A stretch of DNA of 64,000 nt. Origin: Papilionanthe hookeriana x Papilionanthe teres (lineage: Eukaryota > Streptophyta > Magnoliopsida > Asparagales > Orchidaceae). The notes under the pieces are model-generated. The model saw only the letters and a program-made list of their open reading frames with translations. It was not told the DNA's origin and ran no database searches. Below, in pieces: positions 23,296 through 34,930 of the stretch (positions are counted from its first letter, which is position 1; the number at the start of each line of letters is the position of its first letter). The stretch lies in NCBI GenBank assembly GCA_022702705.1, contig CM040422.1, forward strand, positions 34,061,270 to 34,125,269, written 5' to 3'. The position numbers and the translations under genes are program-made.

Positions 23296-25123
23296 TAACC
23301 CGAGTCGCGCTTAACGCAGTAATGTTTGCTTCCAAAAGATAGCCAAAAACTTTGACTTAATTTATAAATAGCGGCTAGTGTATAAAATTAATATTATATA
23401 ATTTAGTAAATATTTTTACACACTTAGGAGTACTACGCAAGTATACGTATCGTTTCAAGTAATTTAGAGTTTTTAAACAAAGACCAGAGTATCGATCCCA
23501 CGAGGAAGATTTATAGAAATAAATTTTCTATGAAGTGAAAGGGAAATAAAATAGTAAAAATATTTTTATTTTATCTTTTAATTTGATTATAAATTACTAT
23601 TAATTTACTTAGATGCAAATAAAGAAAACAATAATAAGATAATAATTTTATGAATTCTATATAAAATAAACAACTTTCTTTCCTTCAATTAATCTAAGAT
23701 TTTTAAGATAATTTAATATTCGTTGGAGAATTTGATTTATGGTATTGTGCCAAATAGAAACATTCCTATTCTTTACCCTTTCGATCCGAGCGCAAAGAAC
23801 ATTGACTAATTTACGGAATAGGTCCGGATGTATTGTTAGTAGAATTGGTTAATCTAGGCTCACACTTCTAGATGTCCGAGGGTGGCTATGGTCGGCCCTA
23901 CTAGTGACCCTTTCCTGAGTCTATAAATCAAATTATAAGAATTTAGTACGTCACTCTAAAAACTTATCAATTCTACGCCCTTTAAATATTATCTTCCTAT
24001 TTATTCGCACTTCACTATGAATATCTCGCACATGGCCTTCGACTACCCAAGGATTCATGTGACATTTACAAGTTAAGAGTTCTTCTCCTTCAAGGTCTCA
24101 AAACTCTTCAACAGGTTTTAACAATTCAAACGACCAATTTAAAAAGTAAAGTAAGATCAGGTTCATCACAATATTTTGAAAATATTTTGAATTTTAATTC
24201 TCCATCAAATCTTTATATTATCTTATCTATCTCTTCATAATTGAAGTAAGAAAGTAACTAACTACTCAGAACACATTGAAAATAAATAATATAACATGAT
24301 AATTAAACTTTGAATCAAATATAAAAATATACTTATCTCAAATATTTCTTCTACGGATCTTCCGATTCCTACCGACTCCACGATGTAATGAACTCCGGAT
24401 GCAATAACTTGAAAATAAACTCACTAAACTAAACAAAAGTGGCCCTAAATTTCTCTCTCTAATTCTCTCTCTAAGGATGAGAGATCCTAAAGTAGATAAG
24501 AGAAAGGGGTATAATGGAAGGGGCACGTTTTCTGAAGAAATGGACCTCTATTTATAGGCTTCAAGAGTTGTCTTGAGGCACCTCTTCAAAACATGTCCAC
24601 ATTCAATGAATCTTCTAGAAGGTCGGTCTAGCGCCTAGGCGCCGGAATCTGACGCCTAGGCGCCGGACACCGCGTCCAGTTCTTCACACCTCTTCACTTT
24701 GGCTCGCACCTCTTCACTTTGGCTCGCACCTCTTCGCGATTAAAATCATTTTGGAGCATCCAAATGCAATGTATCACATGTCCTATTATCAAGGAACAAC
24801 TGCCAGCCTTCTAGAATTTCCAATAACCGCTCATTCCGTCAAAATAATTGATCAAACGTTGTAAAAAACTTGACAGTTTCCGTATCGAGTCTGGCGCCTA
24901 GGCGCCAGTTTCTCGCGCCTAGGCGCCAGTTTCTCGCGCCTAGGCGCCAGGCCATATTTTTTAATACTTTTGGAATTTTGCTCCTTTTTGCTCCTTTTTC
25001 CTTCTTAGACCTTCTTACATTACCTACATCCAAAAACACAAAAAATACCTTTCATTAAAGTATAATATCCTTAGAAATTAATAAGAATTAAGACAAAGAA
25101 ATATGTAATTTTTTTATAGATCA
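23296..25123 (-). repeat. 5' LTR of Athila #1, ~1828 bp
   Basis: By alignment with the other two Athila LTRs, the start is TGATCTATAAAAAAATTAC (reverse strand, at 25123). A GGTATTTT...TAGGTA block and GGAGCAAAAAGGAGCAAAA follow at the same relative places. The end (..CGGGTTA) abuts AGTTTTTGGCGCC of the primer site. Near the start lie two clusters of the palindrome GCGCCTAGGCGCC (24890-24950 and 24631-24664) and a tandem 21-bp CACCTCTTCACTTTGGCTCG repeat (24685-24735). Open frames with repeated APRRQFL come from these palindromes. Confidence 0.8.
24631..24950. repeat. GCGCCTAGGCGCC palindrome clusters in LTR #1
   Basis: Copies at 24631-24643 and 24652-24664, then three in a 21-bp tandem at 24892-24948; the first of these, TGGCGCCTAGGCGCCA, is a perfect 16-bp palindrome. 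Confidence 0.9.
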
Positions 25124-25922
25124 GTAAACCTCAACAAGACTAAGGCATATTGTTTAGGGCATTCTAAAAACTAAATTCTGAAACATCAATTACTCTAAAG
25201 CATGAATAATACAACAATAATACACAAATAATACACCAATAGACTTGCAATAACCGACTAAAACATATATTTTTTTCGTGGTGTTGTTATATTATTCTGT
25301 GTAATAATTTTCTTAGTCAATAACCGACATCCTAAATAAAGCAATAACATTAATTAAACACTGTTAAATGTGTTTTTGTTGTATTATTGTCGTGTTATTA
25401 CGGTGTTATTCATGTTTTAGGGCTGTTTAATTCATGTATTATTAATGTGTTACTTTAGTTGATGTATGTTGCTCATGTGTTCACGTGTTATTCGTAGGTG
25501 TTGTTTGATGTGTTATTCCTGTGTTAGTCTTGTGTTATTCCTGTGTTATTCCTCCTGTGTTATTCCTCCTGTGTTATTCCTCCTGTGTTATTCCTGTGTT
25601 ATTAATGTATTTCTGTTGTATGGTTGTGTTATTCATATATCACTGTTTTAGTCTGATTTATTTTGATGTGTTATCCTCTGTTAATGTGTTATTCTTTAGT
25701 GTTTAGGTTATTGTATTTTTTTGATGTGTTATTTCTGTGTTATTCTTGTATTATTATTGTGTTATTCATGTATTACTGTTCAATTAATATTGATGTATTT
25801 CTGCTGTCTGGTTGTGTTATTCATGTATTATTGTTTTAAGTTGATTTATTTTGATGTGTTATGCAATTTTCATGAGTCATTTGTGTGTTATTTATGCATA
25901 ACTTTGTTCATTTTGCAGGATA
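25124..25922 (+). repeat. TGTTATT-rich leader region upstream of Ulp1-like gene
   Basis: About 20 TGTTATT units between 25380 and 25900, including TGTGTTATTCC in tandem at 25540-25600. A segment of about 90 bp at 25605 is repeated at 25790 (offset ~185 bp). It ends TTTTGCAG just before the likely start codon, so it is probably a 5' leader intron. Open frames rich in Cys/Tyr/Ser are translated repeat. Confidence 0.75.
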
Positions 25923-28900
25923 ATGAGCGCAAGGACTTTCAACTGCAGATGTTGTCCATCTGCAGTGAGGGCTGTACTGGATGGACTTAGGGATCACATT
26001 TCCGAGCAGACTGTAAATAACTTAAGGGAAATGAGGGTCTACAAATTTTTTGATATGCCCTTTATCCTCAAGACAATGTTCTGACTTTGCATATTTAGAG
26101 ATGTTGGGATAACAGGAGGAGGGTTTTCAGATTTGGTGGGAAAGAGGTGAGGCTAGATGCTGACCACGTGGCCTTATTGCTTGGCATGCCTAACAGAGGA
26201 GAGCGTGTCGCATGGAAGAGAAGTGGACTAGCTGCAGAGGATGCCAAAGCAATAAAGGAACAATTGACAGATTTTTTTGCAGAAGGAGCATCTACCCCTC
26301 CTTTTGAGCAGCTGTATTTAAAATTTTGTTAACTAACCTATTTTTTCCTTCTAGCAATTTTCACGTGCACGCAGAGCTTGCTGCCTTTGCTGATGATTCA
26401 CAGGCCTTTCCCTCCTTAATTGGTCTGCTACCATATGTGAAATGCTATTAGAACACGTCACCACAGCTTACACGAAATTAAAGGATAATAAATCATTGGG
26501 CTATATCCAAGGTTTCGTATTTCTGCTTACGGTATGTAATTCTTAAAAGATTTCATTATGAATTTTAGTTTTATTGTTTTTTCTCTTACATTAATGGTTA
26601 TTGTATATGACATCTTCAGCTATGGTTTTACGAGATAACATCACTGGTTACTCCTGCCGCCCCTGAGGCTCGACCACGCATGCTGAGATGGCCAACAAGT
26701 CATGGGCGGACTGCGAAACAGATTCATGAAGCATTTAGGGGTCTTCATCCTTCACAGGTTTGTCATTCATTGCATTAAATTAATTGTAAATGGTTATACA
26801 ATGACATATTTAATTTCATTGCAGGGCAATGCCACGTTCTTGGATTTGAGGGATGTCGAAGTACGAGTGCTCTCGAATCCGGATCGGAGAACACGTACTC
26901 CTCCGAGGCCTCGCCCACAGGCACGAGACCGAGGCAGGACCATCCTCACCTAGAGCGAGTACTCGCAGTGTCGAGTGAGATGACCCCAGTGATTGGTCGT
27001 ACTGGTGGTCCTGTTGATACTGAAGCTATGTATGAGCTGATGAGACATCACCACCAAGTGTCCTTACATATTCAAGACAAAACGGACTCACATGACGTAC
27101 ATCTGCATATGATATCTGAAGCCGTCACCAACCGCATAGGCCTTGTACATAGGTTGGTTGAAAACATGGCTGATAAGGAGGTGGAGGAGTAGTCCAGTAG
27201 CAGTTCCTGGAAGAGGTCGTTCGAAACACCGGTCACTCAGTACCAATTCAGAAGAAGACCTAGGGTAGCTGATGTAGACCACACCACACACATAGAGGAT
27301 CCTGTACATATAGATGATCCCTTTCCGACATTACCTACCAGAGATACATATACTATACTACATACCGCTGAGGCCGATGTGCATATTGAGGCCTATGTAC
27401 AGACGGATGATCCGGAAGTGGCCCAAGAGGCTGATTTGCAGGTTGATGCTCCGGCAGTGGCCCAAGAGGCCAATGTGCATCTTGAGGATCCGACAGTGGC
27501 CCAAGAGGCCGATGTGCATACTGAGGATCCCGCAGTGGCCAAAGAGGCTGATCTTCAGATTGATGCTCCGGCAGTGGCCCAAGAGGCTGATCTTCAGATT
27601 GATGATCCGACAGTGGCCAAAGACGCCGATTTGCAGAGTGATGCTCCGGCAGTGGCCCAAGAGGGCAGTGCTCATATTGTCCTCCAGAAGTCGACCAAGA
27701 GTGCATAATAAGGATGTAGATGTCGCCCAGGCTGTTGGGGATTCGACATTGCAAGAAGACCCCGATGAAGTTGACAGAGCAATAAAGAGTATGTTAGATT
27801 CTATATCGGTGAGCACTACATGATTTTATTTTAACGGTGCGATCTACCTTCCTTGTATGTTTACTAAAAATATATTTTTTATTGCAGACGCATCTTGTGG
27901 CATCAGGTGAAGATATTGATGCCCACGAGGGTGATGGCCAAGGAAGCAAAGATATGGAAGAAAACATTGAAATATCTAGTCCGAGTTCTGCTGAGATCCA
28001 ACTCGCCCTAGCTATAAGTACATAATAAAGATTCAACTAGAATTTATGTATTATCCATGTCTTTAAGAAACATTGTTCGATGTTGCAGAGCCGTCCTGCA
28101 ACTGGACCTATTAATTATCCTGGCAGATCTTTAATACCACAAGAAATGCAGGAAATGATCGATGAGTGCATTGCAAGCCACCCATAATCGTAAGTTAATG
28201 TGAACATTCAATTTCAATTGTTGCAGTTGTTTTTTAACTTAATGTTAGTTAACGTAAACGCTATGTTATCAAAGCAGTAGCGATATTGTGTTGTATAGAG
28301 GAGGCATTATGATTGACAGAATAGCCCTATCAGATCTTCTGCTGCATAAGTCTCTCAGAAATGAACACATTGATCTTTTTGCCACGCTATTGCGCGAACA
28401 AACATTGAGGAGATCTGATCTATACCGGTCTTACCTCTATGTTTCACCTTCATATCTGGTAATATTTTTAGACATTATAATTTGCATGAAATTTTTAAAA
28501 AATCTGGCTAAACTAAAACTAATGATGTTATTCAAATGCACAAGAAATACGGCGACATCAAACAATTTGTTAATCACATAACTGCAGAGACTTTACGTGA
28601 CACGAAGACAATATTGTTTCCAATTGTGCATAATGATCACTGGATTTTGTTGGTGCACGATATCAGTAAATTTAGATGGAGAATTTACGACTCGCTTCCA
28701 AAGCCGACCCATAAGGCCTATGCTCTACAAGTTGTAAGTTAATTCAACTCTTTGAAATATTATTTCAACTTCAGATTAAGACTTATAACATATCATAATA
28801 ACTCATATTAACACACAAGTTACACTTCAATATTCTAATCATTCATGCAGATCGAATTGTTCGCAGCACATTGTGGAGATCTTTTCAAGGCAAGAATCCT

Positions 28901-29099
28901 CAAATGGCCTTATACAATAGTATCTGGTGCACCAACACAATCGAGCAGCGTTGACTGTGGGATGTTCGTGTGTAAGTTCATGGAAACACTCGTGCTGGCC
29001 GAAGACCCCGATTGGAAACAATACTTAAATTGGCAGGACAAAATGGAAAGATTCAGAACAGAATTTGCTTATGATATTTGCAACATGGCAAGGACATAA
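25923..29099 (+). pseudogene. Ulp1-like (C48) cysteine protease gene, multi-exon, damaged
   Basis: Ulp1 proteases cleave SUMO-type modifiers; plant MULEs carry relatives of unknown substrate. I start at ATG 25923 (MSARTFNCRCC..), just after a splice acceptor. The N-terminal domain includes VRLDADHVALLLGMPNRGE (26150) and LRWPTSHGRTAKQIHEAFRG (26690), typical of plant transposon-borne Ulp1 proteins. A 13-residue repeat region follows (27406-27680), then ALSDLLLHKSLRNEHIDLFATLL (28330). The catalytic domain shows NDHWILLVHD (His, 28640), WRIYDSL (Asp) and VDCGMFVCKFME (Cys, 28960). GT/AG introns fit at about 26333-26354, 26532-26619, 26758-26824, 27810-27887, 28738-28850 and elsewhere. Damage: in-frame TAG at 27190 and a frame change near 27690. 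The triad region itself looks intact. Confidence 0.8.
27406..27678 (+). repeat. 39-bp coding minisatellite, 7 units
   Basis: Seven units of 13 codons with the pattern D-x-P-x-V-A-Q-E-A-D-x-x-x inside the Ulp1-like gene, all in one frame. The unit is acidic and probably a disordered linker between the N-terminal domain and the protease. Confidence 0.9.
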
Positions 29100-29880
29100 A
29101 TTTATTAATATGGTCAGCCTTTCTTACGTATTCCACAAATTTATTAATATTTTAAATGCTGAACACAGTATATAGCAGTGCATTTCTTACTCACTCCATG
29201 CTTTTTTTAATGCAAGCAGTTTATCACAGAATGCATCCATTGGGTGGTGAAATTTATCAAATACCTCGGAAGGCTTAGCATGTGACTGTTTATGTTTAGA
29301 AATATGTATGATGGCATGTATATAAGAAGAATTTGAAGTGTAGTTGGTAAACCTGTAAATGTATAGAAAATGGGTGGTACATATGTAAATCTCGCATTTC
29401 TAATATCAAGGTGTTAAATGCCCCTCAGAAACATAAAATGGTATATATATATGTTATATATGGTTTTTTCTGAAATATTAGAGTTTAAAATATCTTAAAA
29501 TATTAGAGTTTAAAATATCTTAAAATATTAGAGTTTAAAATATTTGATTTTTTTCTGAAATATTAGTTTTATTTTGGAAATTAAAAATATTCAAGCATAA
29601 AATCTCTGTATTGCTGTATAGTATAATGATTTGGAAGTACAAAATATTATATTTGTATGCTATAAATATTTCTAATAAAAATATATTAAATTAGAATTAT
29701 GTGTTTTTTTTGGACTGTAACACGATTTTCTTACGATTTTTTCGATAGTAACACGATTAATTGCCGATTTATAGACGGAATATTCCATAATAACACGATT
29801 GTTTGCCGAGTAAAAGCCGCGGTAACACGGTCCGATATGAGAGTCGAACGCGCGGTAACACGAGCCGGATTTTGTAGGTT
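29100..29880. other. 3' flank of Ulp1-like gene with GTAACACG motifs
   Basis: Non-coding. 29715-29865 has at least five (G)TAACACG(A/G) motifs spaced 30-55 bp apart. One dispersed GGTGGTACATATGTAAAT motif lies at 29370. Confidence 0.5.
29473..29547. repeat. 25-bp AT-rich tandem repeat, 3 units
   Basis: AAATATTAGAGTTTAAAATA followed by TCTTA, three times (the third slightly altered), in the 3' flank of the Ulp1-like gene. Confidence 0.9.
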
Positions 29881-30765
29881 GTACTAACGTATTATTTACG
29901 TGTTATTGTGGGTTATTCTGGTATTATTTACCAGACATTTATGGTTATGTTATTCTACAGTTATTAACGTATTATAGACGTATTATTTACGTGTTATTGA
30001 GGGTTGTCCTGGTATTATTTACAAGACATTTATGTTTCTGTTATTATGGTATTATTAACATATTATAGACATATTATTTACGTGTTATCGGTGGTTATTC
30101 TGGTATTATCTACCAGAAATTTATCGTTTTGTAATTCTGGTGTTATTAACGTATTATAGACGTATTATTTACGTGTTATCGGTGGTTATTCGGTATTATT
30201 TACTAGAAATTTATCGTTCTGTTATTCTGATGTTATTAACGTACTATAGACGTATTGTTTACGTGTTATTGGGGGTTATCCTGGTATTTTTTACCAGACA
30301 TTAATCGTTCTGTTATTCTGGTGTTATTAACGTATTATAGATCTATTATTTACGTGTTATTGGGGGTTATCCTGGTAATATTTACCAGAAATTTATCGTT
30401 TTGTTATTCTGGTGTTATTAACGTACTATAGACGTATTGTTTACGTGTTATTGGGGGTTATCCTGGTATTATTTACCAGACATTAATCGTTCTGTTATTC
30501 TGGTGTTATTAACGTATTATAGCCGTATTATTTACGTGTTATTGGGGGTTATCCTGATATTATTTACCAGACATTTATGGTTCTGTTATTCTGGTGTTAT
30601 TAACGTATTATAGACATATTATTTACGTGTTATCGGTGGTTATTATGGTATTATTTACCAGACATTTATGGTTCTGTCGTTCTGGTGTTATTAACGTATT
30701 ATGAACGTATTATTTGTGTGTTATTGTAAATTATTGCGTGTTATTCTATTGTTAAGTGTTATTCT
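29881..30765. repeat. 91-bp minisatellite, ~9 units
   Basis: TTATTAACGT landmarks at 29961, 30052, 30143, 30233, 30324, 30415, 30506, 30597 and 30688 give a period of 91 bp (once 90). Each unit contains ATTATAGACGTATTATTTAC, GTGTTATTGGGGGTTATCC and TTACCAGACATTAATCGTTC. It separates the 3' ends of two convergent genes. Confidence 0.95.
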
Positions 30766-30989
30766 ATTGTTACTGAACCCCTTTACAGTTGTTATTCTAT
30801 AGTTGCCAGCTTACAGAACGAATTTTAATCATCTAAGCAGAGCTATTTGTCATTCATAATATGTACTGAATTATTTCTCCAACAAAACATAAACTAAACA
30901 ACTTGTCAAACATAAATACATTTATATCAAACAGGGACCTAAACAACAATAAATACATCTATATCATACATAAACCCAAACAACATATC

Positions 30990-33900
30990 ACTAACTTCTG
31001 GAATCCATTAGCATTCTAGCGTGCGACTGGTTGCGTTTGATAGTAATCCTGCAAGACAATGTGAAAACCGAGTAAACTTGAATTGCATAATTCCATCGAA
31101 GAACCGACTGAATTGAATAAATTGAACGCACCTGTGTAAGACAATCTGTCAACATTTCTTTGAATATATTAATAGCTTCACAGCTAGATGACCCATGTTG
31201 TTCCTTTCCTGAAAACAAAGTTGAAAATTATATCCCATAAGAGAACAAAACTCAACATACTTAGAAAGAAAGCATTACTCAAGCAACAACTTCTTACTTT
31301 TGCATTTCTTAGTTTTTTCGCAATATCCTTTCAATCTCGATGTTGAAACTCCTTTCGACCTCATCTTTGCGGGGTCATCAACAGAAAGTCCTAGTTTTGG
31401 AATTTTTTTCTTCTTCGTCGTTGTATTACACTCAGGTTTTCTCCCTACTAGAACATCAATAAGGTCAACAGATAGTTTTTTAAAGGTCGTCCACAACAAC
31501 TCCTCCGCTGAATCATGTCCTTGTGCTATATTTATGAGTTGATACGCAAACTTCTGAGAACTGGACTTGAATAACAATGCACTTGATGAAACATTGTTCA
31601 CATTGGAATTTCTCATATCTCTACATCCATGCCTATTGTAGATATCCCTTTTAGCATTTTTAGACCACCGCAGTAAGAAATACTTATCTGGAATCACCTT
31701 TTTTTTCACTACATTGAGCACAAATAGAGCATGGGAGCACAGCAGTCCCATCATCTCAAATTTTTTGCAAGTACATGTAACCTCAGCACTAACTTTGTTG
31801 ACTAATACAGTCCACAGCTGCCTTGTCCCCTCCTCATCCAAACTCATTACATTGTATCTACCCTCACTATCCGCAGATAATTCAGCTGTAAGCCCACATA
31901 ATCCATTCAATAGCTCTTGTTCAAACATTGAATAAAGCTTCCTTGTATAGAATGCAACAGCTTGCCTCAACACAGGATTGATTTTAACCATGGGCGTTGT
32001 GACGGACTAACCGCATTTGAAATCTTCATCTTTCTCGTTGCGATGTCAAGATTTCACGATGGTTTCAAGACCAATGAAACAATCCGATAGAGAGCTAGTT
32101 GGTTTTGTAACATTTTGACATATATTATTGGTTGACTCACTTCTCTGTGTTGATAAGATTCCCATACCGAATACATCCTTATTAAATGTTGTTGACCATC
32201 TGTGCCCGTGACGATGCATTTCAACCAACCACGTATTATTCTGAAGTTCCCCAACTTCAATCATTAATGACCAAGTTTCTTCGAAATCCTCGAAATCCTC
32301 CTCGGTGTCACACTTACTCATGCATTGATAAAAAAGACCACAGATGCTCTTAGTATGAACTCCACAATTCACCTTTGAAGGAAGTTTTTTATGGATATGC
32401 CATTGACATAATCTGTGACGTGTCTGAGGGAAGCACTCTGCAATGACTCTTGTCATTGCTTGGTCCTGATCGGTAAAGATTGTTACTGGGTGCTTCTCTC
32501 CCATTATTCGAGCAAACGATTTGAAAAGCCACACGAATGAATCAGTGGTCTCATCGGATAGAAATCCAACTCTAAATAGTACGTTTTGCCAGTTGTGATT
32601 AACCCCCACAAATGGAGCACAACATAAGTTATATTTATTTAATTTGTAGCTTGTGTCAAATATTATCACATCCCCAAAACAATCATAATCCAACCTAGAT
32701 AATCCATCACTCCAGAAAATGTTTGTTAGCCTTCCAGACCCATCTCTTTGGAAATCCCAAGCAAACATGCTATCACCAGCCTGCCTTTTCATGAACAGCT
32801 GTATTAGTGCATTGACATCTCCTTGCTCAATTTTTTCTCTTCTTTCTCTTTGAATGAAATTATGTGCATCTGTCTTGGTACATTCCAAATTCTCTACACC
32901 ACCATCCTCCAAAGCAATGAAATTGTATGCATCTGTTGCTCTGATTCCCACACCTGTCATGGATCTTAAGACATCTGCATTCAACTCACTTATCCTTCTG
33001 CTCGAACGAAGAAGATGTTTATCACCACTTTCGACCGAAGGATGGTTGTGATTTTCGATGAATTCGACGCATCGTCCGGTTGCCCTCAAGGTCAACAACA
33101 AATCGAACCATGACCTTACAACCGGTCCTCGTGTCCGATTTTTTGTACTTAACGCTCTCCATGTTGTTAGGCTCTTTCTTGTAGCCGGCTATCCCACATA
33201 TATAATCTTTGCTTTTCAGTTTCCTGGAGTTGGGCCAGTAGCTAGTGTGGTTCTTCCGAACAGTGAATCCTACGTGATGTGCATAGATACGATAGCTTTC
33301 ATAAGCTTCTTCCTCATTGCAGACGTTGCTTCTTAAAAACATCTCTGTAATTGCTGGATTGCAAGGTTTTGTAGCCTCACCTGACTGCATATTTGATGAA
33401 TATATTTATACAAAGTTAGACATTGTCAAAAAAGCATAAAAAAGCCATGATAGCACCACCATAACACTTCAATAATGCCATAATAAGCCCACTCCCACAC
33501 CAGGATAATACTAGAATAATACTACAATATCACGATAATAGGACCAACATAACACCACTCCCACACCATGATGACACTACCAAATATCCCTACATCCTAA
33601 AATGAGAGTAACACCATATATTATTCAAGCAAAAATAACAATCTGGTTTTAATAACACCAGAGTAATACCAAAATAACACATGCTAACCACCATAGTGAC
33701 AACAAAAGTAATACCATAATAAAAAAGAATTCCCTGCGTTACAAAAGTACACCAGTATCATGATATGATCCTAACAAACAAGTAAATACCGACAAAACAC
33801 AATGATAACACATCAATAACATCACAATAACACATAAATAATACAAGCGTAACACCATAATAACCACAATAGCAGTACTATATCAAAGCCAGAAACCAAC

Positions 33901-34247
33901 TAAACACCACAATAGCAGTACTATATCAAAGCCATAAACCAAGTAAACATCACAACAACACCTAAGTAACACCTTAAACACAATATTTTATTCAACTTAC
34001 ACAAACTAACACTAAAATAACACCAAAATAACACCATAATAATACAAATGTAACAACCGTAATACCACCAACATATTAATTCATCTTCTTCAAAATAAAC
34101 CCTATAGAAAAATCCCAAAACCTATATCAAAGCCATAAACCAACTAACATAAAGTAAAACAAAAAAATAACAAGTAATACTCACTTTAGTTGCTTTGAAG
34201 TTAAGGGAGAATGATGAGTTCAAATCCTCAGGCATTTCACCGTCCAT
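30990..34247 (-). pseudogene. FRS/FAR1-type MULE transposase gene
   Basis: Transposase of the group from which the FHY3/FAR1 regulators arose. Start: ATG at 34247 (MDGEMPEDLNSS..), exon 1 to 34185 with donor GTGAGT; the intron runs to acceptor ATGCAG at 33385. Exon 2: FAR1 DNA-binding domain (33384-33060, C..A..ESYRIYAHHVGFTVRK). Then a MULE DDE domain: DVIIFDTSYKLNKY (first Asp, 32670), TIFTDQDQAM (second Asp, 32470), CQWHIHKK, and a STQRSES block with the likely Glu (32130). Last, a SWIM finger CTCKKF...CSH (31780). Damage: one frame change near 33070, TGA at 32046 and TAG at about 32013. Small 3' exons (31210-31140, 31045 on) fit splice signals but are uncertain. Confidence 0.85.
33385..34184 (-). 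repeat. intron 1 of FRS gene, TGTTATT-type repeats
   Basis: On the plus strand it is full of AATAACACCA and ATAATACCA units, that is TGTTATT in the sense of the transposase gene. The same motif theme fills the Ulp1 leader and the 91-bp minisatellite. A 37-bp segment (CACAATAGCAGTACTATATC..) is repeated at 33865 and 33908. Confidence 0.75.
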
Positions 34248-34424
34248 GGAGAAGTCCGCCGAATCCCTAAACCCTAAGTTGCGAATAGAACCTGAGCTCC
34301 AAAAAAAATTTCCACCTGCAATCCAACAGTACTATCTTCCTTCGGGCGGCAAAATATTTTGACAGAACGGAATAGGCGGGAAATAGATGGGTTAGGATTT
34401 CGGGCCGGGCCTAAAAAATTGAAA

Positions 34425-34550
34425 ATTTTCTCTCTTGAGCGGGACCCACAACGCCACGTGGCATCATACGTGGCGGGATGCCACATGGCGGCGTATAATT
34501 GGACTCCGCATGTAGAGGTACGTGCGGAGTCCTGATGGAAAAATTTTCCA
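34425..34550 (-). repeat. right terminal inverted repeat of the MULE
   Basis: Contains the same two hairpins as the left repeat (GGACTCCGCA with TGCGGAGTCC; CGCCACGTGGCATC with GATGCCACATGGCG). It lies just upstream of the transposase start and may include its promoter, though no clear TATA box was assigned. Confidence 0.75.
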
Positions 34551-34559
34551 CTGTGAAAG
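34551..34559. repeat. right 9-bp target site duplication of the MULE
   Basis: CTGTGAAAG, matching 19294-19302 exactly. Confidence 0.75.
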
Positions 34560-34930
34560 AGCCCCATTCGCAAAGCAGCGGAACCGAAATCTGGAAGCTT
34601 CCCTTCCTCACGACAAAGCATAGAGCCCCGACCTCACACCCAAAAAACTCTCGCGAGCTCCCTGCCTCTCAACTCAGGAACCAAGCTTCTCCTCCTCGCC
34701 GTGAATCAGGGATGAAAAAAAGGGGGAAAAAAAGAAGAAGAGGGGGGCTCCTTCTCTCCTCCACCACTCTGATGAACTTCCTTCTGGTGAGACCCTTCCT
34801 TGGTGAAAATCCCCGTCGACGAACCTAGGTCGGGTGAATACCTCTCCTCCTTGTCTTCTTCTTCTTCGCGCATGCATACCACTCTGTCTATGTATTCGCA
34901 CCAAAATAAAAATAAAATAAAATAAAAACA
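34560..34930. other. GC-rich flank right of the MULE
   Basis: CT/GA-rich sequence resembling a plant 5' leader (CTCTCGCGAGCTCCC, then GAAGAAGAGGGGGG). It is the right-hand continuation of the MULE target site. No protein family recognised; a possible short exon at 34710-34828 has no recognised domain. Confidence 0.35.

Larger units (their letters stand above)
19438..25123 (-). mobile_element. Athila-type Ty3/gypsy retrotransposon #1, 3'-truncated
   Basis: Minus-strand element with 5' LTR (25123 to 23296), tRNA-Asp primer site, gag, protease, reverse transcriptase and the start of RNase H. It then stops abruptly at about 19438 against the left terminal repeat of the Mutator-like element. Integrase, ORF3 and the 3' LTR are missing. 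The gag and RT sequences place it in the Athila lineage together with the elements at 42.2 and 53.0 kb. No target duplication can be tested because one end is gone. Confidence 0.85.
19303..34550. mobile_element. Mutator-like element with FRS transposase and Ulp1 protease
   Basis: The ends are inverted copies of each other over at least 110 bp (19303-19420 versus 34550-34425 reversed), beginning (T)GGAAAATTTTT, with a 9-bp direct duplication CTGTGAAAG outside both. The span is 15.2 kb, of which about 5.7 kb is a nested Athila fragment, so the element proper is about 9.6 kb. It carries a Ulp1-like protease gene (plus, 25923-29099) and an FRS-type MULE transposase (minus, 34247 to about 31000), convergent around a 91-bp minisatellite. 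Known parallels are Ulp1-carrying MULEs such as the Kaonashi group of rice and CUMULE of melon. Both genes carry stops or frame changes, so this copy is probably inactive. Confidence 0.75.

Noticed and set aside
24839..25058. Repeated APRRQFL / LGARNWR peptides
   Set aside because: Produced by the 21-bp palindromic repeat in the Athila LTR, on both strands.
27314..27823. Alternative 169-codon frame with repeated QWPKRP..LRL
   Set aside because: It is the other-frame reading of the 39-bp repeat for most of its length; only its last part (27700-27810) continues the Ulp1-like gene after a frame change.
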